This document shows, piece after piece, positions 24,731 through 33,204 of a DNA stretch of 64,000 nt. The notes below the pieces were generated by a model. It ran no database searches, was not told the origin of the DNA, and saw only the letters and a list, made by a program, of their open reading frames with translations. A program made the translations under genes and the position numbers. Each line of letters begins with the position of its first letter. Position 1 is the first letter of the stretch. The stretch spans positions 111,389 to 175,388 of the forward strand of contig NZ_JBJJBQ010000007.1 in assembly GCF_045446075.1 (NCBI RefSeq), given 5' to 3'. This stretch comes from Flavisericum labens. Lineage in GTDB: Bacteria; Bacteroidota; Bacteroidia; Flavobacteriales; Flavobacteriaceae.

Positions 24731-25741
24731 ATGACCCCATTTAAATCTGTCTTATTTGTTCTTTTAAGCCTTGCAACAGTAAAAGGCTATTGCCAATATA
24801 CCAATGTTATTAACTCCAATCGCCCAGGTGTATCGCGAAGCGCCTTTTCTGTGGGCACAAATGTAGCCCAACTAGAAGTAGGGCCATATATTTTAAAAGA
24901 AGAGCGAACACCAGCGCCAGCTTATGAAGTTTCGGGGTTTGGGATTGATTTTGCTGCGCGTTATGGACTTTTTTTTGAAGAGCTTGAGTTAAACATTGAA
25001 GGCACATACCAAAACGATACCAAGACGTTTGCTTCAAATTTTAATTCCGAAGAAGATCGGGCTAATTTTAAATTTGCAGCAATTGGCGCAAAATACTTAC
25101 TTTACGACCCCTATAAAAATGCAGAAGAAGACAAACCCAACCTTTACAGTTGGAAGGCTAACCGACAATTCAAATGGAAATCGCTAATACCAGCTATCGC
25201 TATTTACGCAGGTGCCAATTATGATGCAAAAAACAATCCTTACACCGCTCCAGATATTGAAGGATTTAGCCCAAAAGTTATGATTGCTACTCAAAACAAC
25301 TTTTCCGGCGGATGGGTATTTGTTATAAACCTAATAAAAGACCGAATTGGCACAGACCAGTCCGACTTTCAATACATACTCACTCTAACGCATTCTTTTA
25401 GCCCAAAATGGGTTATTTTCGGCGAAACTCAAGGCATTAAAAGCGATTTCTATGCCGACAACCTTTTTAGGTTTGGTGGCGCTTATTTGCTAGGTAAAGA
25501 TTTTCAACTGGACACAGCATTAACGTTTAATACCAAAGATACCCCATCGGTTTTTAGCATAAACTTAGGGGCCTCTTACCGATTGGATTTTCATAAAGAC
25601 AAAGAAGTTGATAACGGCACTTCTTCCAAAGATGAATTACAACGCAGGAACAACAGACAAAAAAAGTCTAGAAAAAACAAAAAAGAAGACTCCTCTGAAC
25701 CTTCAAAAAGAAGGAAGAAAACAGATATAGACTTTGATTAA
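24731..25741 (+). CDS. outer-membrane transporter-like beta-barrel protein
   Basis: A 336-residue product from ATG 24731, where a signal peptide begins (M-T-P-F-K-S-V-L-F-V-L-L-S-L-A ... G-Y-C-Q). The mature part starts N-R-P-G-V-S-R-S-A-F-S-V-G-T-N-V-A-Q-L-E and continues with alternating strands typical of the barrel family related to phenol-degradation MetA-type transporters. It ends in a lysine/arginine-rich tail of about 50 residues after the last strand, which is unusual for a barrel and probably lies in the periplasm. Substrate unknown. Earlier in-frame starts at 24677 and 24683 were rejected because they fall at the promoter or first transcribed bases and lack a signal peptide. Confidence 0.7.
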   Translation: MTPFKSVLFVLLSLATVKGYCQYTNVINSNRPGVSRSAFSVGTNVAQLEVGPYILKEERTPAPAYEVSGFGIDFAARYGLFFEELELNIEGTYQNDTKTFASNFNSEEDRANFKFAAIGAKYLLYDPYKNAEEDKPNLYSWKANRQFKWKSLIPAIAIYAGANYDAKNNPYTAPDIEGFSPKVMIATQNNFSGGWVFVINLIKDRIGTDQSDFQYILTLTHSFSPKWVIFGETQGIKSDFYADNLFRFGGAYLLGKDFQLDTALTFNTKDTPSVFSINLGASYRLDFHKDKEVDNGTSSKDELQRRNNRQKKSRKNKKEDSSEPSKRRKKTDIDFD

Positions 25742-25768
25742 ACCCTAAAAAAACTGTACCAAAAAACC

Positions 25769-26890
25769 ATGGTAACACTCAAAGAAGTAAAGACAAAAAA
25801 AGAACTTAAAGCTTTTGTAAAGTTTCCATTTAAGCTATACAAGGGCTCAAAATTTTGGGTCCCTCCTATTATTAGTCAGGAAATGAAAACTTTCGATAAA
25901 AATGAAAACCCTGTTTTTAAAGACGCGGAAGCCAGATTGTTTCTTGCTTTTAGAAACAAAGAAATTGTTGGAAGGGTTGCAGCTATAACCAATTGGCTGG
26001 AAATCAAGGAACAAAACCAAAAAAAAATGAGATTTGGTTGGTTTGATTTTATTGACGATTTGGAAGTTTCGAAATCTCTTCTTGAAAGGGTTGAGGACAT
26101 TGGGGAAAAGCACAATCTAGAATATGTTGAAGGCCCAGTTGGATTTTCAAATCTAGACAAGGTTGGTGTATTAACCGAAGGCTTCGATTCTATTGGTTCA
26201 ATGATAACTTGGTACAACCACCCGTACTACGCAAAGCACTATGAAGCGGCCAATTATAGAATCGAGAAATCTTATTGTGAAAGCCGGTTTCCTTTTTCTA
26301 ATGTAAAACCTGAATTTTTCGTTAAGGCAAACGAATTAATAAAAAGACGTTACAAGCTTAGGGCACTTAAATTTTCTTCGACCAATGAGGTCATGCCTTA
26401 CGCCGATAAGATGTTTGACCTATTTAACGATTCTTACGCTAAGCTATCTTCTTTTGTTGCCATTAACGACATTCAAAAAGCTTATTTTAAAAAGAAGTTT
26501 ATAAGTTTTATAAACCCCGAATATATCAAATTTGTTGTAGATGAAAACGATAACATGATAGCATTTGCTATTGTTATGCCATCATTTTCAAAAGCCCTGC
26601 AAAAAATGAACGGCAAACTGTTTCCTTTTGGGTTTAGACATATTATAAAAGCAAAAAAACACAGCAAAGATGTTGCTTTCTATTTAATTGGCGTTCATCC
26701 TGAATATCAAAATAAAGGCGTTCATGCGGTTATATTCAACGAATACTTCAATACTTTTACGGAAAAAGGTATTAAAATGTGTTACAGAACCCCAGAATTG
26801 GAAGACAATGAAGCCATTAGGAAAATCTGGAAGCATTTTGACCCCGAAGTATTTAAACGAAGAAAAACGTTTAGAAAAGATTATGCATAA
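25769..26890 (+). CDS. GNAT-fold acyltransferase-like protein
   Basis: A 373-residue soluble protein. The C-terminal third carries a GNAT-like acetyl-CoA segment, Y-L-I-G-V-H-P-E-Y-Q-N-K-G-V-H-A-V (residues about 307-323), in which the usual Q/R-x-x-G-x-G/A loop is Q-N-K-G-V-H. The N-terminal part has a Y-V-E-G-P-V-G-F-S-N region found in the same flavobacterial family. Acceptor and acyl donor are unknown. It lies 27 bases after the barrel gene and may be co-transcribed; a strong terminator follows. Confidence 0.7.
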   Translation: MVTLKEVKTKKELKAFVKFPFKLYKGSKFWVPPIISQEMKTFDKNENPVFKDAEARLFLAFRNKEIVGRVAAITNWLEIKEQNQKKMRFGWFDFIDDLEVSKSLLERVEDIGEKHNLEYVEGPVGFSNLDKVGVLTEGFDSIGSMITWYNHPYYAKHYEAANYRIEKSYCESRFPFSNVKPEFFVKANELIKRRYKLRALKFSSTNEVMPYADKMFDLFNDSYAKLSSFVAINDIQKAYFKKKFISFINPEYIKFVVDENDNMIAFAIVMPSFSKALQKMNGKLFPFGFRHIIKAKKHSKDVAFYLIGVHPEYQNKGVHAVIFNEYFNTFTEKGIKMCYRTPELEDNEAIRKIWKHFDPEVFKRRKTFRKDYA

Positions 26891-26928
26891 AAAAATCCGA
26901 TTCTGTTTTAGAATCGGATTTTTTTTAA
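26887..26928. terminator. bidirectional terminator between convergent genes
   Basis: AATCCGATTC and GAATCGGATT form the stem, with an A-run before and a T-run after, serving both the GNAT-like gene and the PLP enzyme gene. Confidence 0.9.
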
Positions 26929-26941
26929 CTTTTATTCAGAA

Positions 26942-28201
26942 TTACTCGCCCATGGCTGCCATTACCGCAGCAGAAAGACGTTTATAAGTACCGTTTTGCA
27001 ATCGATCTCTAATAGCATCAAACGCATCAAGAGTTTCGTTAACATCTTCTAATGTATGTGTAGCTGTTGGAATCAATCTTAGTAAAATTAATCCTTTAGG
27101 TATAACAGGGTAAACTACTATAGAACAGAATATTCCATAATTTTCACGCAAGTCTTTAACCAAGGCCATAGCTTCGGGGATACTACCTTTTAAATATACT
27201 GGAGTTACACAACTTTGAGTAGTCCCTATATCGAAACCACGTTCTTTTAAACCAGACTGCAATGCATTTACGTTTTCCCAAAGCTTCGCTTTTAACTCGG
27301 GCATGGTTTTAAGCATTTCCAAACGCTTTAACGCACCCACCACCAATTGCATTTGCAATGACTTAGCAAACATTTGAGAACGTAAATTGTATTTTAAATA
27401 ATCCATTATTTCTTGATCCCCGGCAATAAATGCCCCTGTACTTGCCAACGATTTTGCAAACGTTGCAAAATAAACATCTATATCATCTTGAACACCTTGC
27501 TCCTCGCCTGCTCCAGCACCAGTAGCTCCTAAGGTTCCAAAACCATGAGCATCATCAACAAACAATCTGAAATTAAATTTCTTTTTAAGTTCGGCTATTT
27601 CCTTTAAACGTCCTTGTTCTCCTCGCATCCCAAAAACGCCTTCAGAAATAACCAAAATACCACCTCCGGTTTGTTCAGCCATCTTTGTAGCACGCTCTAA
27701 GTTTTTCTCTAAACTTTGTACGTCATTATGTTTATAAGTAAAACGTTTGCCCATGTGCAAACGTACTCCATCAATAATACAGGCATGGGCATCTACATCA
27801 TAAACAATGATGTCGTCTTTGGCAACCAAAGCATCAATGGTAGATACCATTCCCTGATAGCCAAAATTTAAAAGATAAGCCGCTTCTTTATTAACAAATG
27901 AAGCCAACTCATTTTGAAGTTTTTCATGTAAATCGGTATGACCAGACATCATTCTTGCCCCCATGGGATAAGCAGAACCGTACTGAGCTGCAGCTTCAGC
28001 ATCTACTTTTCGTACTTCTGGGTGGTTTGCTAACCCCAAGTAATCATTGATACTCCACGTAATCACTTCCTTACCTTGAAACTTCATTCTATTTGAAATT
28101 TCTCCTTCTAATTTAGGAAATACAAAATACCCTTCTGCTTGAGCTGCCCATTTTCCTAATGGCCCTTTATCCTTATAAATCTTCTCAAATAAATCTTTCA
28201 T
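26942..28201 (-). CDS. PLP-dependent alpha-oxoamine synthase; candidate cysteate fatty-acyltransferase (capnine pathway)
   Basis: A 419-residue fold-type I PLP enzyme of the family that includes KBL, BioF and serine palmitoyltransferase, which join an amino acid to an acyl-CoA or acyl-ACP with loss of CO2. Seen: S-I-N-D-Y-L-G-L-A-N-H at residues 50-60, the D-D-A-H-G motif at 216-220 and the PLP lysine K250 in A-T-F-A-K-S-L-A-S-T-G. Flavobacteria use such an enzyme to make capnine, the base of gliding-related sulfonolipids. The neighbour upstream on the same strand is a cysteine-synthase-like enzyme, the pairing expected for cysteate synthase plus cysteate acyltransferase. Serine palmitoyltransferase and KBL remain possible. 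Confidence 0.75.
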   Translation of the reverse strand: MKDLFEKIYKDKGPLGKWAAQAEGYFVFPKLEGEISNRMKFQGKEVITWSINDYLGLANHPEVRKVDAEAAAQYGSAYPMGARMMSGHTDLHEKLQNELASFVNKEAAYLLNFGYQGMVSTIDALVAKDDIIVYDVDAHACIIDGVRLHMGKRFTYKHNDVQSLEKNLERATKMAEQTGGGILVISEGVFGMRGEQGRLKEIAELKKKFNFRLFVDDAHGFGTLGATGAGAGEEQGVQDDIDVYFATFAKSLASTGAFIAGDQEIMDYLKYNLRSQMFAKSLQMQLVVGALKRLEMLKTMPELKAKLWENVNALQSGLKERGFDIGTTQSCVTPVYLKGSIPEAMALVKDLRENYGIFCSIVVYPVIPKGLILLRLIPTATHTLEDVNETLDAFDAIRDRLQNGTYKRLSAAVMAAMGE

Positions 28202-28385
28202 TTATTATAATCTTGTTGCTATTAAAGTTAAGACATAACTATAACCAATCAAATGCTTTTTGGGAATAATAACACCATGTGTTAAGCAAATTCAAAGAAA
28301 GCCTTTAGCTCTTAGTTAGTTGGTGCAAAATTAAATATTTATCTGGTTTGAACATAATTTTTAATGCTCAATTATTGATAAAATA

Positions 28386-28433
28386 AAAAAAGAAGTGATA
28401 TTTTGCTACTACTGCAAAACATCACCTCTTTAT
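28386..28433 (-). terminator. terminator of the cysteine-synthase-like gene
   Basis: On the minus strand AAGAGGTGAT-GTTTTGC pairs with GCAAAATATCACTTCTT and is followed by a T-run. Thus this gene has its own terminator before the oxoamine synthase gene. Confidence 0.8.
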
Positions 28434-28451
28434 CTACTATAATATCTTATA

Positions 28452-29492
28452 TTACTTAATATATTGGATGTTTTGCGCTGAAGCTTCGTTAATGCTATCA
28501 AAAAAGCCTTGCTCCTTCATCCATTTATCACTGTAAACTTTGCTCATGTATCGTGCTCCGTGATCAGGGTAAATAACCACAACACAATCATCTTTTTTAA
28601 ACTTTCCTTCTTCACCTAATTGCAACAGCGCTTGAGTAGCGGCTCCTGATGTATAACCTACAAACATACCTTCGGTTTTAGCAATTAACCTTGCAGTATG
28701 GGCACTGTCTTCATCAGTAACTTTAACAAATTCATCTATCAAATCAAAATCTGTAGCTGAAGGGATTAAATTTTTTCCTAGACCCTCAATACGGTAAGGG
28801 TAAATTTCTTTTTCATCAAACTCCCTGGTTTCATGATATTTTTTTAAAACAGAACCAAAGGCATCTACACCAATAATTTTAATATTTGGATTTTGCTCCT
28901 TAAGGTATTTCGCCGTACCTGAAATTGTTCCACCTGTACCACTACAGGCCACAAGATGAGTTATTTTACCTTCTGTTTGATTCCAAATTTCTGGTCCTGT
29001 AGACTTATAGTGAGCATCAATATTCAATTGATTAAAATATTGATTGATATAAATCGAACCTTTCATTTCTTCGTGCAAACGTTTTGCTACTTGGTAGTAG
29101 GATCTAGGGTCGTCTGCGCTAACATGTGCTGGGCATACATAAACCTTTGCCCCCATTGTTCTTAACATGTCTATTTTATCTGGAGAAGACTTAGAACTTA
29201 CTGCCAAAACGCAATCATAACCTTTAATAATACTAACCATCGCAATACTGAAACCAGTATTGCCCGATGTGGTTTCTATTATTGTATCGCCAGGAGAAAG
29301 TATACCTTTCTTCTCTGCTTGTTCAATAATATAAAGTGCTATTCTATCTTTAGATGAGTGTCCAGGGTTAAAGGATTCAACTTTTGCATAAAAGTCACCT
29401 TTAAGGTTGGAAGCTATTCTATTAAGTTTAACAAGCGGAGTTTTGCCTATTAAATCTAATACATTATCAAATACTTGATTTCTGTGTTCCAT
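28452..29492 (-). CDS. PLP-dependent cysteine-synthase-family enzyme; candidate cysteate synthase
   Basis: A 346-residue fold-type II PLP enzyme. It has I-G-K-T-P-L-V-K-L-N at residues 15-24, the PLP lysine K48 in N-P-G-H-S-S-K-D-R, the T-S-G-N-T-G substrate loop and the S-G-T-G-G-T phosphate loop. No CBS domain is present. The family makes cysteine, cystathionine or, in some bacteria, cysteate. The substitution G-H-S-S-K for the usual G-G-S-V-K before the lysine and the neighbouring oxoamine synthase gene are what make cysteate synthase a serious candidate; ordinary cysteine synthase is the alternative. A -7 box lies 56 bases upstream. Confidence 0.8.
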   Translation of the reverse strand: MEHRNQVFDNVLDLIGKTPLVKLNRIASNLKGDFYAKVESFNPGHSSKDRIALYIIEQAEKKGILSPGDTIIETTSGNTGFSIAMVSIIKGYDCVLAVSSKSSPDKIDMLRTMGAKVYVCPAHVSADDPRSYYQVAKRLHEEMKGSIYINQYFNQLNIDAHYKSTGPEIWNQTEGKITHLVACSGTGGTISGTAKYLKEQNPNIKIIGVDAFGSVLKKYHETREFDEKEIYPYRIEGLGKNLIPSATDFDLIDEFVKVTDEDSAHTARLIAKTEGMFVGYTSGAATQALLQLGEEGKFKKDDCVVVIYPDHGARYMSKVYSDKWMKEQGFFDSINEASAQNIQYIK

Positions 29493-29547
29493 AAAAGCTA
29501 TTTACAGGCGGCAATTTTTTGTATGTGAAATGCAACCTAAAATCGGA

Positions 29548-29555
29548 CAAAAATA
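29548..29555 (-). promoter_or_regulatory. -7 promoter box of the cysteine-synthase-like gene
   Basis: The minus strand reads TATTTTTG, matching TAnnTTTG; the leader to the ATG would be about 50 bases. Confidence 0.45.
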
Positions 29556-29570
29556 AAACTTTTTTTTTTA

Positions 29571-31631
29571 TTAACCATGAATTCCCTCTAAATCTAACAA
29601 AAAAGCATACTCGAGAGCAACCTCTTTTAAGCTTTCAAAACGGCCTGAAGCACCACCATGTCCTGAATCCATATCGGTATACAGCAGCAATCTATTCTTA
29701 TCGGTTTTAAAATCCCTGAGTTTTGCCACCCATTTAGCAGGCTCCCAGTATTGTACTTGCGAATCGTGAAGCCCTGTTGTTACCAACATGTTTGGATACA
29801 CCTTAGCCTCTATGTTATCGTAAGGCGAATAAGATTTCATATAATCGTAGTATTTAGGATTGTTTGGGTTTCCCCATTCATCATACTCTCCTGTTGTTAA
29901 GGGAATAGAATCATCAAGCATGGTCGTAACCACATCAACAAACGGCACCGCAGCTAAAATACCGTTATAAAGTTCAGGGTTCATGTTAATCACAGCCCCC
30001 ATAAGCAAGCCTCCAGCTGAACCCCCATAAGCGTACAAATGCCTATTTGAAGTATAATTTTCTGCTATTAAATACTTTGAGCAGTCTATAAAATCGGCAA
30101 ATGTATTTTTTTTGGTGAGAAGTTTTCCGTTTTCATACCAATCTCTTCCCAAATACTCACCGCCACGAATGTGTGCTATGGCATAAATGAATCCGCGATC
30201 CAACAAACTTAAACGAATACTGGAAAAAGAAGGATCGGTGGTTGAACCATATGAACCATACGCATATTGCAGCAGTGGGTTGGAACCATCTAACTTTATA
30301 CCTTTTTTATAAACCAAAGATATTGGGACTTTAACACCATCTCTAGCTGTGGCCCAAATTCTTTTAGACTCGTAATTTTCTTTGTGAAACTTACCACCTA
30401 AAACAGCCTGCTCTTTTTTTATCTCGCTCGTTTTGGTTTCAAAATTGTAATCTATAACGGCAGTTGGAGAGGTTAACCCGTTAAAAACATAACGCATCAC
30501 AGGGCTCTCAAAATCAGGATTATTGCCCATGTAGGTCGTGTATGTTTCCGATTCAAAAGGCAAATAATAATCTTCACCCCCATCCCTACTTATTATGCGC
30601 AAATTATTGAGTCCGTTTTCGCGCTCGTTAACCACTAAATAGTTCTTAAATATTTCTATATCTTCAATAAGCACATCTTTTCGGTGTGGAATAACATCTT
30701 CCCAATGTGCTTTTTCGGTATGATTCTCATTGGTCTTTGATAGTTTAAAATTGGTTGCTCCATCTGCATTGGAAACGATGTAAAAACTATCGTCATAATG
30801 CGAAATGGAATATTCCAAATCACTTGTGCGCTCTTGAAACACCCTAAATTCTCCATCAGCGTTATCGGCATTTAAAATTCTATATTCCGAAGAAAGCGTA
30901 CTTGAGGAACCAATTATGATATATTTTTTAGACTTGCATTTGTAAACAAATGTATGGAAGGTTTCATCTTTTTCGTGATAAACTTCTTCGTCATTATCAG
31001 AATTGGCACCGAATTTATGCTTAAAAATTTTATGCGACCTAAGAGTCACTTCATCTTTCATTGCATAAAATAAGGTTTTATTATCGTTGGCCCAGACCAC
31101 ACTTCCGGTTGTATTCAATATTTTGTCAGAATAAACCTCTCCAGTAATTAAATTTTTGATTTGGATGGTATATTGTCTTCTGCTTACAGTATCGATTGAA
31201 AATGCCGCCATGGTATTGTCTGGGCTAATGGCTATGCCGCCTAGGTTAAAGTAAGCATGGTCTTTCGCCAAATCGTTACAATCAAACAAAATTTCCTCGG
31301 GTGCTTCTAAAGTTTCTTTTTTACGCACGTATACGGGGTAGTCCTTTCCTTTTTCATAACGGGTTAAATACCAATAGCCATTGAGTTTGTAAGGTACAGA
31401 CGTGTCATCTTCCTTAATTCTACCCTTCATTTCTTCAAACAATTCTTTTTGAAACCTTTCGGTATGCCTCATCATGTTCTTCGTGTAATCATTTTCGGAA
31501 TTTAGATATGCTATTACCTTAGGATTTTCACGTTCATTAAGCCAATAATAATCATCTACCCTTGTATCATTATGAATACTCAGTTTTTTCGGTATTTTTT
31601 TCGCAACTGGTGCTTGAATGGTATTTTTCAA
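29571..31631 (-). CDS. ptrB: S9 family oligopeptidase B (protease II)
   Basis: A 686-residue serine peptidase of the prolyl-oligopeptidase family that cuts short peptides after basic residues. The N-terminal part (to about residue 400) forms the beta propeller that limits substrate size, and the C-terminal alpha/beta hydrolase domain has the nucleophile in Y-G-G-S-A-G-G (Ser about 537), the acid in the T-G-L-H-D-S-Q-V region and His in D-S-G-H-G-G. No signal peptide, so it is probably cytoplasmic. Length is typical. It is divergent from the YbaB gene with abutting promoter boxes. Confidence 0.9.
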   Translation of the reverse strand: MKNTIQAPVAKKIPKKLSIHNDTRVDDYYWLNERENPKVIAYLNSENDYTKNMMRHTERFQKELFEEMKGRIKEDDTSVPYKLNGYWYLTRYEKGKDYPVYVRKKETLEAPEEILFDCNDLAKDHAYFNLGGIAISPDNTMAAFSIDTVSRRQYTIQIKNLITGEVYSDKILNTTGSVVWANDNKTLFYAMKDEVTLRSHKIFKHKFGANSDNDEEVYHEKDETFHTFVYKCKSKKYIIIGSSSTLSSEYRILNADNADGEFRVFQERTSDLEYSISHYDDSFYIVSNADGATNFKLSKTNENHTEKAHWEDVIPHRKDVLIEDIEIFKNYLVVNERENGLNNLRIISRDGGEDYYLPFESETYTTYMGNNPDFESPVMRYVFNGLTSPTAVIDYNFETKTSEIKKEQAVLGGKFHKENYESKRIWATARDGVKVPISLVYKKGIKLDGSNPLLQYAYGSYGSTTDPSFSSIRLSLLDRGFIYAIAHIRGGEYLGRDWYENGKLLTKKNTFADFIDCSKYLIAENYTSNRHLYAYGGSAGGLLMGAVINMNPELYNGILAAVPFVDVVTTMLDDSIPLTTGEYDEWGNPNNPKYYDYMKSYSPYDNIEAKVYPNMLVTTGLHDSQVQYWEPAKWVAKLRDFKTDKNRLLLYTDMDSGHGGASGRFESLKEVALEYAFLLDLEGIHG

Positions 31632-31664
31632 ATGGGAATGTTTTATTCTTAAAATTTAAGCACT

Positions 31665-31691
31665 CAAAAATAGAAAAATTAAATAGTTTTG
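31665..31691. promoter_or_regulatory. divergent -7 promoter boxes for ptrB and ybaB
   Basis: 31665-31672 reads TATTTTTG on the minus strand (for ptrB) and 31684-31691 reads TAGTTTTG on the plus strand (for ybaB). Both match TAnnTTTG and lie within 27 bases, so the two promoters likely compete. Confidence 0.55.
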
Positions 31692-31715
31692 CAGGATAAC
31701 ATTAAATTAAAAGAT

Positions 31716-32039
31716 ATGTTTGGAGATATGATGAATATGATGGGCAAACTTAAAGAAACCCAAAAGAAAGTTGAAGAAACGAAAAAACGATTGGATACTG
31801 TTTTAATTGATGAAACCAGTAGTGACGGAAAACTTAAAATTACATTATCCGCCAACAGATCCATAAAGTCTATTGAAATAGATGATGAATTGCTTGAAGA
31901 CAAAGAACAATTAGAGGATTATTTGATTCTTACCCTAAACAAAGCCCTTGAAAAAGCTGCTAATGTAAATGAAGCAGAACTGGCTGCTGTAGCTAAAGAA
32001 GGCATGCCAAATATTCCAGGGATGGATTTGTTTAAATAA
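31716..32039 (+). CDS. YbaB/EbfC nucleoid-associated protein
   Basis: A 107-residue protein beginning M-F-G-D-M-M-N-M-M-G-K-L-K-E, with an N-terminal coiled-coil helix (about 5-32) and the I-D-E-T-S-S-D-G-K-L-K-I-T-L-S-A-N strand region of the YbaB/EbfC family, which dimerises and binds DNA without strong sequence preference. I place the start at ATG 31716, since the TTG at 31689 is part of the -7 promoter box. It is a single-gene unit between ptrB and the threonine aldolase gene. Confidence 0.88.
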   Translation: MFGDMMNMMGKLKETQKKVEETKKRLDTVLIDETSSDGKLKITLSANRSIKSIEIDDELLEDKEQLEDYLILTLNKALEKAANVNEAELAAVAKEGMPNIPGMDLFK

Positions 32040-32043
32040 CAGT

Positions 32044-33066
32044 TTAAAGTAATTGGTTTAGGGCTTTCAACATTTTTTCGTGCATGCTGTCGGTGTAATC
32101 CATGTGTGTAACCATGCGTAATTTACACCCTCCCATTGAAATAATATATATGCTTTTATCTGCTAGTTTTTGAACAAAAGCGTTTTCATCAACATCGTCA
32201 TTAAGTTCAAAAATCACAATATTGGTTTCAATCGAATCCATGTTTTTTATAAATGATAAATTAGCCAAAACGTCGCCAATTTCTTTTGCTTTTTTGTGGT
32301 CTTCGGCTAATCTTTCAATATTATTATCCAAGGCGTATAATCCTGCAGCCGCCAAATAGCCTGCCTGCCTCATATTTCCTCCAAAAACCTTACGGATTCT
32401 AATGGCGTTTTCCATTATTTGTGAATCGCCGATTAACACCGAACCGACCGGACAGCCTAAACCTTTGCTAAGACATACCGAAATCGTATCGAAAACCTCC
32501 CCGTATTGCATAGGCGTTTCTTTTTTAGCAACTAGGGCATGCCACAAGCGCGCACCATCCAAATGAAAGCCTAAGTTTCTTTCATTACAAACGGTTTTAA
32601 TTTTTAAAATTTCATTAAAATCCCAACATGCTCCTCCTCCCTTATTTGTGGTGTTTTCTATTTCAACTAAACTAGTTTTGCTATAATAGTAATCTTGAGG
32701 ATTTATTGCTCCAACAACTTGCTTGGCGGTAAACATACCTCGATTACCATCAATTAATTTGCACGATACTCCACTATTAAATGAAGCGCCACCAGATTCG
32801 TAATTGTAAATATGAGCATATTTATCGCATATCACCTGGTCTCCCGGTTGTGTATGAAGCTTTAAAGCCGTTTGGTTGGCCATGGTTCCACTAGGAAAAA
32901 ATAAAGCTTGTTCTTTACCAAAACTACTAGCTATTTTAGCTTCTAATTTGTTAACGGTTGGGTCTTCCCTGAACACATCATCGCCTACTTCAGACTGTAA
33001 CATGGCGTCAAGCATAGCTCGAGATGGTTTAGTCACGGTATCGCTTCTTAGGTCTATTTTCATCAA
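32044..33066 (-). CDS. low-specificity L-threonine aldolase
   Basis: A 340-residue fold-type I PLP enzyme that splits threonine or allo-threonine into glycine and acetaldehyde. Seen: the start I-D-L-R-S-D-T-V-T-K-P, the F-P-S-G-T-M-A-N-Q motif at 57-65, H-L-D-G-A-R at 168-173 and the PLP lysine K201 in C-L-S-K-G-L-G-C-P-V-G-S. Length and motifs are standard. It may start at Met2. It is convergent with the YbaB gene, four bases apart, and divergent from prfB with its own -7 box. Confidence 0.92.
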   Translation of the reverse strand: MMKIDLRSDTVTKPSRAMLDAMLQSEVGDDVFREDPTVNKLEAKIASSFGKEQALFFPSGTMANQTALKLHTQPGDQVICDKYAHIYNYESGGASFNSGVSCKLIDGNRGMFTAKQVVGAINPQDYYYSKTSLVEIENTTNKGGGACWDFNEILKIKTVCNERNLGFHLDGARLWHALVAKKETPMQYGEVFDTISVCLSKGLGCPVGSVLIGDSQIMENAIRIRKVFGGNMRQAGYLAAAGLYALDNNIERLAEDHKKAKEIGDVLANLSFIKNMDSIETNIVIFELNDDVDENAFVQKLADKSIYIISMGGCKLRMVTHMDYTDSMHEKMLKALNQLL

Positions 33067-33092
33067 TAATCGTCGCTATTATTTTTAGTAAG

Positions 33093-33100
33093 CAAATTTA
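33093..33100 (-). promoter_or_regulatory. -7 promoter box of the threonine aldolase gene
   Basis: The minus strand reads TAAATTTG, a perfect match, 27 bases before the start codon. Confidence 0.5.
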
Positions 33101-33177
33101 ATGTACTGAAAGATAGAAATAATAATTCGTAGTTAAAACAAGTCTGGTTTAAACGAATCATATTTCGTATTTAATGT

Positions 33178-33185
33178 TATTTTTG
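33178..33185 (+). promoter_or_regulatory. -7 promoter box of prfB
   Basis: TATTTTTG matches TAnnTTTG and lies 20 bases before the ATG at 33205. Confidence 0.5.
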
Positions 33186-33204
33186 CTAAAAATAATTAGA
33201 CACA

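Noticed and set aside
26942..28201. Firm naming as BioF or KBL
   Set aside because: Family motifs are shared by several enzymes, and the neighbouring cysteine-synthase-like gene favours another substrate; I leave it as a candidate.
31679..31903. Minus-strand ORF of 74 codons opposite ybaB
   Set aside because: It overlaps the whole first half of a real gene with a good promoter, and its serine-rich product has no recognisable motif.
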